Below, one piece after another: positions 8,633 through 16,082 of a DNA stretch of 64,000 nt. Each line of letters opens with the position of its first letter. Position 1 is the first letter of the stretch. The notes beneath the pieces are model-generated. The model was not told the origin of the DNA. It was given only the letters and a program-made list of their open reading frames with translations, and ran no database searches. The translations under genes and the position numbers were made by a program. The stretch is from Luteibaculum sp964627445 (GTDB lineage Bacteria > Bacteroidota > Bacteroidia > Flavobacteriales_D > Luteibaculaceae), in assembly GCA_964627445.1 (NCBI GenBank), contig CAZVJF010000005.1, positions 124,001-188,000 of the forward strand. Direction: 5' to 3'.

Positions 8633-9780
8633 GAATTTTTAAGTCTTATGCGTGGATCCAGCCAAGCGTAACAAACATCCACTAAAATATTAATGAGCAC
8701 AAAGAAAGCAGCAAAAAACAAAACGGCTCCCATAACTACGGGTTGATCTTCGCGCTGCAGCGCTTCAAAAAGCTCCAAGCCCAATCCACGCCAACCAAAA
8801 ATAAACTCTACAAAAACAGCACCCGCCAACATGCCTGCAAACCAGCCCGAAGCAGCCGTAATTACGGGGTTTAAGGCCATGGGCAAGGCATGCACCCATA
8901 GCACCCTACGCTGCGATAAGCCTTTGGCTTTTGCCGTGCGCACATAATCTTGACTGAGGACATCGAGTAAGGCATTGCGGGTAAGTTGCGTAATCACGGC
9001 CAAGGGCCTAACCCCTAGCGTAAGCAGTGGTAAAATGAGGTGTTGTGGCGCTATGGTTTCGCCAAGAAACGGGTGGATTTCGCGCCAACTTCCCGACATG
9101 GGTAAACCCGTACCGGGCAGGGTAAGGCCGTAGTCGTAGAAAATAGTGCCCGTAACGGCCAACAAAAATCCAATAACGTGGATCACGCGGTTGGTAGGTG
9201 GTTTTACCATCCAGGCGATGACTCCTACCAAAAGGATAAGCACAATCCAGGGCAGATAAATTTCTTGCGACCACCGAAACCCAAACAACCAGGCCACCAA
9301 CATCCCCACAAAAAAAGACGGACCGGCCATGCCTAGCGCAGAAACTGAGATGATAAAACGATCGAGTGGTTTGTCTTTGTTTTGCGCAGATACCATGCCC
9401 AACACCACGCCCAAAATAAGGGCCAACCCTATGGCACCTCCTGCCAATAAAAGAGAGTTAGGAATGGTCTCAGCTAAGATCTCAGAAACCGGACGTGCAT
9501 TGTTATAACTAACCCCGAGATCGGGCGATTTAAGCGCAATACCATCATTAAACGATACCGGTGAAAGCTTTTCCAAATACAGGCCGTAGCGCTCTAGTAC
9601 CGGCTTATCCAGACCATAAGCTTCGCGAATACCTTCTAGCGTTTCCGCATCGGCAAACTGGCCCGCCATCATGCGTGCCGGATCAGCTGGATTGAGCGCA
9701 AAAAGAAAAAACACCACGCTTACCACCCCAAAAAGCAGCGAAAGGCCATACAGGCTTTTTTGGAGGACAAACTGCAGCAA
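8629..9780 (-). CDS. ABC transporter permease, DppB/OppB family, without partner genes
   Basis: A 383-residue inner-membrane permease. The N-terminal helix (about 8-28), a ~70-residue periplasmic segment with NPADPARMMAG, and the BPD_transp_1 domain with its cytoplasmic coupling EAA-like loop (YVRTAKAKGLSQRRVLWVHA) are all diagnostic of Opp/Dpp permeases. The only plausible start is TTG: the frame opens L-L-Q-F-V like family N-termini and no ATG precedes the first helix. No DppC, ATPase or binding-protein gene is nearby, so its partners must be elsewhere. A ~60-residue extra hydrophobic insertion (near 170-225) makes it longer than E. coli OppB. It overlaps tpiA by 4 bp. Confidence 0.88.
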   Translation of the reverse strand: MLQFVLQKSLYGLSLLFGVVSVVFFLFALNPADPARMMAGQFADAETLEGIREAYGLDKPVLERYGLYLEKLSPVSFNDGIALKSPDLGVSYNNARPVSEILAETIPNSLLLAGGAIGLALILGVVLGMVSAQNKDKPLDRFIISVSALGMAGPSFFVGMLVAWLFGFRWSQEIYLPWIVLILLVGVIAWMVKPPTNRVIHVIGFLLAVTGTIFYDYGLTLPGTGLPMSGSWREIHPFLGETIAPQHLILPLLTLGVRPLAVITQLTRNALLDVLSQDYVRTAKAKGLSQRRVLWVHALPMALNPVITAASGWFAGMLAGAVFVEFIFGWRGLGLELFEALQREDQPVVMGAVLFFAAFFVLINILVDVCYAWLDPRIRLKNS

Positions 9781-9783
9781 GGG

Positions 9784-11070
9784 CTAAGCGTTTAGAGCTT
9801 CCTTAGCTTCTTCAAACGAAGGTAAGTCGGTGTTGGGCCATTTGCCTTTGATTACTCCTTGGTCTAGAATGAGCAAGCCCGGATTGGAGCGCACAATGGT
9901 TTTTAACACAATGCCATCGGCACTTAAAAAATCGAAGTTGAGCGCGTTGTTCACCTTAAAAGAAGAAACCTCTTCAAGCCCAGAGGCCGACAATCCGTAA
10001 AAAGGCATCCCCTGCTGTTTTGCTTGTTGCGCAAGCGCTTTGAGTTCCTCAATACCGCTTTCGGAAGTTTTAGCCAAATCGTAAGCAATTACCAGGAAAA
10101 CGGGTTTGGGGTGTTCTAAAATATCCCAGGTGCGTTCTTCGCCATCGGTCGACATAATGCCAAAATCGTGGATGGGCGGCTCGTATCCATCTTTCACCTT
10201 AAAAGGCTGTCCCACCGATTCTACGTAATCCCACTGATCCCACATTTTGTTTTTCATGTACACATCGGAGCGCACCTCTTTTTCCTCGCCAGAGGTTTTG
10301 TTTTTTAGGATGTAGTTGGTGGCGTATTCTGGTGCTTCGAGGCCAAGCTCCTCGGCACTTTTCATACCTTCGGGAATGCTTTTCCCCACCGCATAGGGTC
10401 TAAAATCTTTAATGGGTAGGTAGTACAAGGTATGCGCGGCAAAGGCTATGGTAATCAATTTTATCCAGCCAATATGAGCCCAATCTGTACTCGCTTTTAG
10501 CCCATATTTAATGGCCGCTACGCCCAGGAACATAATGATGGTGAAAATCCATGGGAAGCTCCATCCCAACATAGCTGTAGAAAACAACACAATGAGTAGC
10601 AAGGAAATGGGCAAGATAATTTTGTCTTGCACCGGTGTGTTTTCCTGAATGTTGCCGCGCTTAATGAAGATGATCAGTATAAAAAACAGCAAGGCTACGT
10701 CTTTGTAGAACGATTGCCAGGGCGTCAGTTTTATGGCATCGCCAAAGCATCCGCAGTCGGTAACTTTATTGAAGTAGGCGCTGTAAAAGGTGAGGAAGGT
10801 AAAGAAGACGATCATGCCCAAAAGCAACCATGCGGTAAGCTTGGGTCGGTAGCCAAAAAGCACGGTGGCGCCCAAGACCACCTCCACCACGCAAATTAAA
10901 AAGGCCAATGGCAGTGCCACGGGAATAAGAAATTCCAAGTTGAGTACTGCAGGCTCAAAATACTCTACCAGCTTGTACGAAAAACCGAGTGTGTCGTTGG
11001 CTTTAATAAGTCCCGAAACAATAAATAACGATCCTACCAGAATTCTGGAAACTAAAAGAAGTGCTCTCAT
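9784..11070 (-). CDS. BT_3928-like DoxX/MauE membrane protein with thioredoxin-fold-like tail
   Basis: A 428-residue protein. The N-terminal DoxX/MauE domain has four helices (about 5-145), includes the ISGLIKANDT motif and carries DCGCFGD in a loop, the cysteine pair shared by MauE-type redox membrane proteins. More hydrophobic helices follow (about 150-220). The C-terminal ~200 residues resemble a thioredoxin-like fold (VFLVIAYDL..., LLILDQGVIKGKW) but lack a CxxC. Such proteins may handle periplasmic disulfides (inference). It lies between the DUF1599 gene (4-bp overlap) and the permease gene (3-bp gap). Confidence 0.85.
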   Translation of the reverse strand: MRALLLVSRILVGSLFIVSGLIKANDTLGFSYKLVEYFEPAVLNLEFLIPVALPLAFLICVVEVVLGATVLFGYRPKLTAWLLLGMIVFFTFLTFYSAYFNKVTDCGCFGDAIKLTPWQSFYKDVALLFFILIIFIKRGNIQENTPVQDKIILPISLLLIVLFSTAMLGWSFPWIFTIIMFLGVAAIKYGLKASTDWAHIGWIKLITIAFAAHTLYYLPIKDFRPYAVGKSIPEGMKSAEELGLEAPEYATNYILKNKTSGEEKEVRSDVYMKNKMWDQWDYVESVGQPFKVKDGYEPPIHDFGIMSTDGEERTWDILEHPKPVFLVIAYDLAKTSESGIEELKALAQQAKQQGMPFYGLSASGLEEVSSFKVNNALNFDFLSADGIVLKTIVRSNPGLLILDQGVIKGKWPNTDLPSFEEAKEALNA

Positions 11071-11618
11071 TTATGGGCAGTGTTTAGGTGGATTAACGAA
11101 AATAATGCGTAGTTAATGATATCCAAATAGTTGGCATCGATCCCCTCAGAAACCAGGGTCTTACCGCTGTTGTTTTCTATTTGTTTAACACGAAGCAGCT
11201 TTTGTAGGATGAGATCGGTAAGCGAACTCACACGCATGTCGCGCCACGCTTCTCCATAGTCGTGGTTCTTCTTTAGCATGAGGTTTTTGGCGGTTTCTAG
11301 CTGTTCCAAGTACAGGGCTTCTACCCGGTCGGCCGGCATTTCTAGCGGATCATCATCGGTAAGTTGTAGCTGAATTAATGCCAAAGCCGAGTAGTTGACC
11401 AGGCCAATAAACTCATCGCGTTCGCCCTCGGCCACCTTTTGCTCGGTAGCTTCTTGAATGGTGCGAATGCGCTGCGCTTTAATAAAAAGCTGATCGGTAA
11501 GCGAGCTCGGACGCAAAATGCGCCAGGCTGTGCCGTAATCCTTCATTTTTTTGAGGAACAAGGTGCTGCACAACTCCGATGCCGCTTGGTATTCTTGTAA
11601 AGTCTTTTCTACGTCCAT
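11067..11618 (-). CDS. DUF1599 protein with internal duplication
   Basis: A 183-residue soluble protein made of two copies of one unit. Residues 20-86 (KKMKDYGTAWR...SSLTDQ...VNYSALALIQL) match residues 110-180 (KKNHDYGEAWR...SSLTDL...INYALFSLIHL). This is the Bacteroidota DUF1599 architecture, related to nucleotide-modification-associated domain 1. Conserved Asp-Tyr-Gly and Trp-Arg pairs suggest a ligand site but no reaction is known. It appears to be the first gene of a seven-gene operon running to clpS. TATTTTTG on the minus strand about 80 bp upstream is a candidate -7 element. Confidence 0.88.
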   Translation of the reverse strand: MDVEKTLQEYQAASELCSTLFLKKMKDYGTAWRILRPSSLTDQLFIKAQRIRTIQEATEQKVAEGERDEFIGLVNYSALALIQLQLTDDDPLEMPADRVEALYLEQLETAKNLMLKKNHDYGEAWRDMRVSSLTDLILQKLLRVKQIENNSGKTLVSEGIDANYLDIINYALFSLIHLNTAHK

Positions 11619-11697
11619 AAGGCTACAAGGCAGCGATGCGCGTAAACAAGCGTGGTTTTCCCCGCTGTTTTTAGCCCATCTCTTCTTATCATTGGAC

Positions 11698-11705
11698 CAA
11701 AAATA
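11698..11705 (-). promoter_or_regulatory. Candidate -7 element for the DUF1599-clpS operon
   Basis: Minus-strand TATTTTTG matches TAnnTTTG, about 80 bp before the DUF1599 start. No good TTG is seen at the -33 position, so it would be a partial promoter. A weaker TATCATTG for folP lies on the plus strand at 11687-11694. Confidence 0.4.
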
Positions 11706-11713
11706 GCATTTTG

Positions 11714-12565
11714 ATGCAGCAGCCCTTCCGCCCTTTTCAGCTACTTATTCACGATACCTTGGTTGCCTTTGAAAAACCAGCGGTTATGGCCATCATCAAC
11801 ATCAATGGCGATTCCTTTTACAGCGGAAGCCGCACCGAGCAAGATGCCCTACTCACCGTTTGTGAAAAACACCTGCAAGCCGGAGCTACCTTTTTAGATT
11901 TGGGAGCCCAAAGCAGTCGCCCGGGCGCCACTGAAATGCCCGTGGAGCAGGAAGCTGAGGTTTTGGCCCAAGCGGTAACGCAAATTCGAAAGGAGTTTCC
12001 AGACGCACTATTATCCATAGACAGCTACCGAAAACCGGCACTGGAAGCCGCGTTGCAGGCTGGTGCCCACGTAATAAATAACATTGGGGTAGATGACAAC
12101 GATGCCACCATCGCCCCACTCGCGGTGCAATACAGAGTGCCCTACATTACCATGCACATGCGCGGCAACCCGCAAAACATGACCATGAAAACCGATTACC
12201 AAAACGTGGTACAAGAGGTAATCAAAGGATTGGCCGAAAAAGTGCGCCTATTGCGCCAACATGGCGTAGCCGATGTTATGGTAGACCCCGGTTTTGGTTT
12301 TGCAAAAACCATAGCCCAGAATTACGAGCTCCTACAAAATTTAGGTTGGACGCACTTGTTGGATGCCCCTTTGTTGGTAGGCATTTCCAGAAAAAGTATG
12401 CTGTACAAAATGCTAAAAACCACACCCGAAGCCGCCTTAAACGCCACCACGGCCGCCAATACCATAGCCCTGCAACAGGGAGTCTCCATCCTACGCGTTC
12501 ACGATGTAAAGGAAGCCGTGGAAGCAATTGCGGTTTGGGAGCGAACGTTCCCCATAACCCCATAA
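11714..12565 (+). CDS. folP: Dihydropteroate synthase
   Basis: A 283-residue TIM-barrel enzyme condensing 6-hydroxymethyl-dihydropterin diphosphate with p-aminobenzoate. Family motifs are present: SIDSYR, MHMRGNPQNMT, DPGFGFAKT, GISRKS and RVHDV. Loop 1 is unusual: the canonical N-x-TPDSF reads N-I-N-G-D-S-F, and the GESTRPGA loop reads AQSSRPGA. The metal-binding Asn of loop 1 and the pterin Asp (SIDSYR) remain. The start is ATG at 11714, preferred to an in-frame TTG one codon earlier. It is transcribed divergently from the DUF1599 operon and followed by a shared terminator. Confidence 0.92.
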   Translation: MQQPFRPFQLLIHDTLVAFEKPAVMAIININGDSFYSGSRTEQDALLTVCEKHLQAGATFLDLGAQSSRPGATEMPVEQEAEVLAQAVTQIRKEFPDALLSIDSYRKPALEAALQAGAHVINNIGVDDNDATIAPLAVQYRVPYITMHMRGNPQNMTMKTDYQNVVQEVIKGLAEKVRLLRQHGVADVMVDPGFGFAKTIAQNYELLQNLGWTHLLDAPLLVGISRKSMLYKMLKTTPEAALNATTAANTIALQQGVSILRVHDVKEAVEAIAVWERTFPITP

Positions 12566-12593
12566 AAAAAGCCCCACAACCGCGGGGCTTTTC
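12566..12593. terminator. Bidirectional terminator between folP and the TPR lipoprotein gene
   Basis: AAAGCCCC and GGGGCTTT arms around an 8-base loop, with an A-run before and a short T-run after. It serves folP on the plus strand and probably the converging operon on the minus strand. Confidence 0.75.
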
Positions 12594-12616
12594 TAGAATA
12601 TAAGAGATGTTCACAC

Positions 12617-13189
12617 CTAAGACGCGGGCTGCTGCTCCTGCGCTTTTTCCTGCAGCATCTTTATGATTTCTTCATCCGTCATGTAGAGCTGATCCAAAAG
12701 AGCCTGGGCATCATCTGCTAAATTGTGTTCGGGGTAGTTGGATACCACTTTCTCGTAATAGCCCTTGGCTTTATCTTTTTTCTTCAGGTCTTCATCGTAA
12801 ATAAAGCCCGTTAAAAAGGTGGCTTCTACGGCTTTCTCGCCTTGGGGATTTCTATCTAAATAGGCTGCAAACAAATCTACCGCATCTTGGAAGCGACCGC
12901 AAGTTCTTCCTGCCTTGCCGCCTTCAAACAACCAAGGATCGATGTTTTTGCTGTCTTCGTAGTTATTCAATAGCGTTTGCGCCCAAGTTACTTGCGCATC
13001 CGAGAGCATAATTACTTTTTCGGATGCTGGGTTTTCGGCAAGTGCATCGGCATGCAGTTGTAAGGAATCTAACAGTTGCTGCTCGGTAGCTACCTGTTTT
13101 TTAGATCCTCCAGACTGGCATCCTACCAATACAACCAAAACCATTACGCTGCATACGGCAGCCCAAACCTGTTTAACGCTTTTTTCCAT
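12617..13189 (-). CDS. TPR-containing lipoprotein
   Basis: A 190-residue protein with a lipoprotein signal (hydrophobic 9-23, lipobox L-V-G-C). The mature part has TPR-like helices (DAVDLFAAYLDRNPQGEKAVEATFLTGFIY and a YEKVVSNYPEHNLADDAQ repeat resembling BamD/YbgF modules). The residues after Cys (QSGGSKK) are not acidic, so it is probably periplasmic-facing. Its start overlaps the def stop by 17 bp, making it the third gene of a ruvX-def operon. Role unknown; envelope assembly scaffold is an inference. Confidence 0.8.
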   Translation of the reverse strand: MEKSVKQVWAAVCSVMVLVVLVGCQSGGSKKQVATEQQLLDSLQLHADALAENPASEKVIMLSDAQVTWAQTLLNNYEDSKNIDPWLFEGGKAGRTCGRFQDAVDLFAAYLDRNPQGEKAVEATFLTGFIYDEDLKKKDKAKGYYEKVVSNYPEHNLADDAQALLDQLYMTDEEIIKMLQEKAQEQQPAS

Positions 13190-13763
13190 GAAACTTCATT
13201 TTATAGTTGGTGTCAATTTTTCCTTTGGCTATGTCATCCAAACGGCCACGAAGCATACTTCTTTTGAGTGGATGCAATTTATCGGTAAATAAAATACCTT
13301 CTACATGGTCGTACTCGTGCTGGATGATGCGTGCAGCATAACCGCTGTAGCGCTCTTCTTTAAAATTCCAGTTCTCGTCAAAGTAGGTTATCAGAATGTC
13401 GGGCTGGCGCTTTACATCCTCGCGAATTTCGGGTATGCTGAGGCAACCTTCTTTAAAGGCCCATTCCTCTCCTTTTTCTTCTTCGATAATGGGATTGATA
13501 AATACCTTCTTAAAATTCTTGAGCTGCTCTACTTCTTTGGGATCATCGTCCTCATCGGGATCTTCGGCAAAGGGACTGGCATCTACCACAAACAAGCGTA
13601 TGGATAGACCCACCTGCGGAGCCGCCAAACCTACGCCACTGGCCTCGTACATGGTTTCGAACATGTTATCGATAAGCTCCTTTAGCTTGGGGTAATCTTC
13701 GTCTATCTCGTCTGCCATCCTTTTTAAAACAGGATGCCCGTATGCCACAATGGGTAAAATCAT
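13173..13763 (-). CDS. def: Peptide deformylase
   Basis: A 196-residue metalloenzyme removing the N-formyl group from nascent proteins. All three motifs are intact: GVGLAAPQVG, EGCLSIP and QHEYDHVEG (Cys and two His metal ligands, catalytic Glu). An acidic insertion (DPDEDDDPKEVEQ) after strand 2 is seen in Bacteroidota enzymes. It starts 1 bp after ruvX and overlaps the lipoprotein gene by 17 bp. No formyltransferase gene is adjacent. Confidence 0.96.
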   Translation of the reverse strand: MILPIVAYGHPVLKRMADEIDEDYPKLKELIDNMFETMYEASGVGLAAPQVGLSIRLFVVDASPFAEDPDEDDDPKEVEQLKNFKKVFINPIIEEEKGEEWAFKEGCLSIPEIREDVKRQPDILITYFDENWNFKEERYSGYAARIIQHEYDHVEGILFTDKLHPLKRSMLRGRLDDIAKGKIDTNYKMKFHGKKR

Positions 13764-13764
13764 A

Positions 13765-14181
13765 CTACAATCGTTGTTGTTCCAAATACTGCTGCAGAAT
13801 AAGCGTAGCGCTTACGCCATCCACCAGCGTTTTATTCGCTCGTTTCTTTTTGGGTACTCCCGCAGCAATCATGCTTTGCACCGCTAATTTCGAGGTAAAT
13901 CGCTCATCTGCAAATACTACCTGCACTTTTGGGTGCGCTTTTTTTAGTTTTTCACTAAAGGCTACGATATCCTCCCAAATTTCTGGGTGACTGCCATCGG
14001 CTCTGCGCGGTTCGCCCATCACCACGGTTTCTACCTTGTGCTTGCTTATGTAGTGCTTCACGAAGTCCATCAGCTGGGGCGTAAACACCGTTTCCAACCG
14101 ACCGGCCACCAATTGCAGGTCATCGGTTTCGGCCAATCCGCAGCGCTTGGCTCCGTAATCTATAGCAAGTATTCTAGACAT
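13765..14181 (-). CDS. ruvX: Putative Holliday-junction resolvase YqgF/RuvX
   Basis: A 138-residue RNase H-fold protein (pre-16S rRNA nuclease in E. coli, resolvase-like). Motifs: ILAIDYGAKRCGLAETD at the N-terminus (first catalytic Asp), VVMGEP and ADERFTSKLA (catalytic Asp-Glu), and a late VDGVSATLILQQYL Asp. ATG at 14181 is chosen because the family begins at M-x-R-I-L-A-I-D. It heads the ruvX-def-lipoprotein operon and is divergent from dapD. Confidence 0.93.
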   Translation of the reverse strand: MSRILAIDYGAKRCGLAETDDLQLVAGRLETVFTPQLMDFVKHYISKHKVETVVMGEPRRADGSHPEIWEDIVAFSEKLKKAHPKVQVVFADERFTSKLAVQSMIAAGVPKKKRANKTLVDGVSATLILQQYLEQQRL

Positions 14182-14184
14182 TGT

Positions 14185-14216
14185 TTGCAAAACTAGCCAA
14201 TAAGCCCCTAATATTG
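14185..14216 (+). promoter_or_regulatory. Candidate dapD promoter
   Basis: TTG (14185-14187), 21-bp spacer, TAATATTG (14209-14216), one mismatch to TAnnTTTG. It is about 22 bp upstream of the dapD ATG and is interleaved with the opposing ruvX element. Confidence 0.4.
14188..14195 (-). promoter_or_regulatory. Candidate -7 element for ruvX
   Basis: Minus-strand TAGTTTTG fits TAnnTTTG and lies only 6 bp upstream of the ruvX ATG, implying a leaderless or nearly leaderless transcript. No good TTG is seen at -33. It overlaps the region used by the opposing dapD promoter. Confidence 0.45.
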
Positions 14217-14237
14217 CCCTTCGAAGAACCTTTACTT

Positions 14238-15044
14238 ATGCAAGATATCATAGAAAAAGCGTGGGAAAACCGCGACTTACTCCAGGAAAAAGCAACGCAA
14301 GACACCATACGCGAGGTAATAAACCAGTTGGACTCTGGTGAACTCCGCGTGGCAGAGCCCACCGCCAATGGTTGGCAAGTAAACGAATGGGTTAAAAAGG
14401 CCGTAGTGCTTTACTTCCCCATCCAAAAGATGGAAAAGATTGAAGTAGGCCCCTTTGAATTCCACGATAAAATGCCCTTGAAGAAGGATTACGACAAAAA
14501 GGGCGTACGCGTGGTTCCTCACGCCATTGCGCGTCATGGTAGTTACGTATCCAAAGGCGTTATTATGATGCCGAGTTACGTGAACATTGGTGCCTATGTA
14601 GATGCGGGAACCATGGTAGATACCTGGGCTACGGTAGGAAGTTGCGCACAAATAGGCAAAAACGTACACCTCAGCGGTGGTGTAGGTATTGGAGGCGTTT
14701 TAGAGCCCTTGCAAGCTGCACCGGTTATTATAGAAGACAATGCCTTTATAGGCTCTCGCTGCATAGTAGTGGAAGGCGTACGCGTTGGAAAAGAAGCCGT
14801 TTTGGGCGCCAACGTGGTGCTTACCAAAAGCACCAAAATTATTGATGTAACGGGCAGCGAAGAGAAAATTTATCGCGGTGAGGTACCCGAGCGCTCGGTG
14901 GTTATTCCAGGAAGTATTACCAAAGAATTTTCGGCTGGAAAATACAATGTGCCCTGTGCCCTTATCATTGGCCAGCGCAAAGCCTCTACCGATTTAAAAA
15001 CCTCTTTAAACGATGCTTTAAGAGAGCACGATGTAGCCGTGTAA
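14238..15044 (+). CDS. dapD: Tetrahydrodipicolinate N-succinyltransferase
   Basis: A 268-residue cytosolic trimeric left-handed beta-helix enzyme of the succinylase branch of DAP/lysine synthesis. The N-terminal helical domain (1-95) has LDSGELRVAEP. The hexapeptide region contains MPSYVNIGAYVDAGTMVDTW and GSCAQIGKNVHLSGGVGIGG, near-identical to proteobacterial DapD. The ATG at 14238 is chosen because it gives the family N-terminus (M-Q-D-I-I-E); the longer frame from a TTG at 14181 adds 19 non-family residues. The glycosyltransferase gene begins 1 bp after the stop. Confidence 0.96.
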   Translation: MQDIIEKAWENRDLLQEKATQDTIREVINQLDSGELRVAEPTANGWQVNEWVKKAVVLYFPIQKMEKIEVGPFEFHDKMPLKKDYDKKGVRVVPHAIARHGSYVSKGVIMMPSYVNIGAYVDAGTMVDTWATVGSCAQIGKNVHLSGGVGIGGVLEPLQAAPVIIEDNAFIGSRCIVVEGVRVGKEAVLGANVVLTKSTKIIDVTGSEEKIYRGEVPERSVVIPGSITKEFSAGKYNVPCALIIGQRKASTDLKTSLNDALREHDVAV

Positions 15045-15045
15045 T

Positions 15046-16026
15046 ATGGCCACCAAGGTTTTGGTAATACAAACCGCCTTTATAGGCGATGCTATTTTGG
15101 CGAGTTCCCTGGTGGAGACCATCCACCGGGAACAACCCGAAGCAGCAATTCATTTGCTGGTGCGCAAAGGCAATGAGGTGCTGTACCAAAACCATCCTTA
15201 CATAAAACAACTCTGGGTTTGGGATAAAAAAAAGAAGTACGCTTCGCTATTAAAACTCTTGCGCGCTATGAAAAAGGTGCGCTTCGACTGGGTTTTCTGC
15301 GTACAGCGTTTTGGTACCATGGGCTTGTTTACTACCCTACTCCCTGCTCGGCAAAAAGTAGGTTTTAATAAAAACCCGTGGCGCTTATTTTTCACCCACC
15401 GTTTGGCACATACCATAGGCGATGGCAAGCACGAAATTGAGCGAAACACCTCCCTCCTAAAGCCCTGGTTAGGCCCGGTAAAACCAGCCCAGCCCAAGCT
15501 GCACTTTACCGCCACCCAATTGGGCAATACGGCAGCGTTGCGCGAGCAGCAATACGTTTGTCTCTTTCCCGGTTCGGTATGGAAAACCAAGCAGCTACCC
15601 AAAGCTCAATGGATTGAAATACTACGAAACAATCCCACCACTACTTTTTACCTCATGGGGGCACCAGGCGATGCACCATTGTGCCAAGAAATTGTGGAAG
15701 AAAGTGGACACAAAACGGCTCAAAACCTTTGTGGCAAGCTCAACTTAATGGAATCGGCTACGGTGGTGCGCGATGCGCAAAACAACCTGGTAAACGACTC
15801 TGCCCCCTTGCATTTGGCATCGGCAACCGGTGCGCCTACTACGGCTTTTTTCTGCTCTACGGTTCCCAATTTTGGCTTTGGACCTTTGAGTGAAACGCAA
15901 CAAGTTATTGAGGTGCAAGAAAATTTATCCTGCCGGCCATGCGGCCTTCATGGCAAAAAATCTTGTCCCTTAGGACATTTCCACTGTGGAAATAAAATAG
16001 ATGTTTCACATCTTACATTTTCCTAA
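15046..16026 (+). CDS. Glycosyltransferase family 9 (heptosyltransferase-like)
   Basis: A 326-residue GT-B enzyme of the RfaF/WaaC type, acting at the inner-membrane cytosolic face on lipopolysaccharide core. N-terminus VLVIQTAFIGDAILASSLV and LLVRKGNEVLYQNHPYI match the ADP-heptosyltransferase fold. The C-terminal half has FPGSVWKTKQLP, then NDSAPLHLASATGAPTTAFFCST, the sugar-nucleotide-binding loop. It is coupled to dapD (1-bp gap). Heptose versus another donor sugar cannot be decided. Confidence 0.88.
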   Translation: MATKVLVIQTAFIGDAILASSLVETIHREQPEAAIHLLVRKGNEVLYQNHPYIKQLWVWDKKKKYASLLKLLRAMKKVRFDWVFCVQRFGTMGLFTTLLPARQKVGFNKNPWRLFFTHRLAHTIGDGKHEIERNTSLLKPWLGPVKPAQPKLHFTATQLGNTAALREQQYVCLFPGSVWKTKQLPKAQWIEILRNNPTTTFYLMGAPGDAPLCQEIVEESGHKTAQNLCGKLNLMESATVVRDAQNNLVNDSAPLHLASATGAPTTAFFCSTVPNFGFGPLSETQQVIEVQENLSCRPCGLHGKKSCPLGHFHCGNKIDVSHLTFS

Positions 16027-16082
16027 GTGAATTTTTTAGGAGTTTATCTATCTTTAGCCTCGTATCATAAACACCTACCCGT

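Noticed and set aside
14181..14237. Extended dapD starting from TTG
   Set aside because: The first 19 residues are not in the family and the segment contains both promoter elements.
16021..16041. TCCTAA...TTAGGA inverted repeat as a terminator of the GT9 gene
   Set aside because: Arms are only 6 bp, AT-rich, and no T-run follows.
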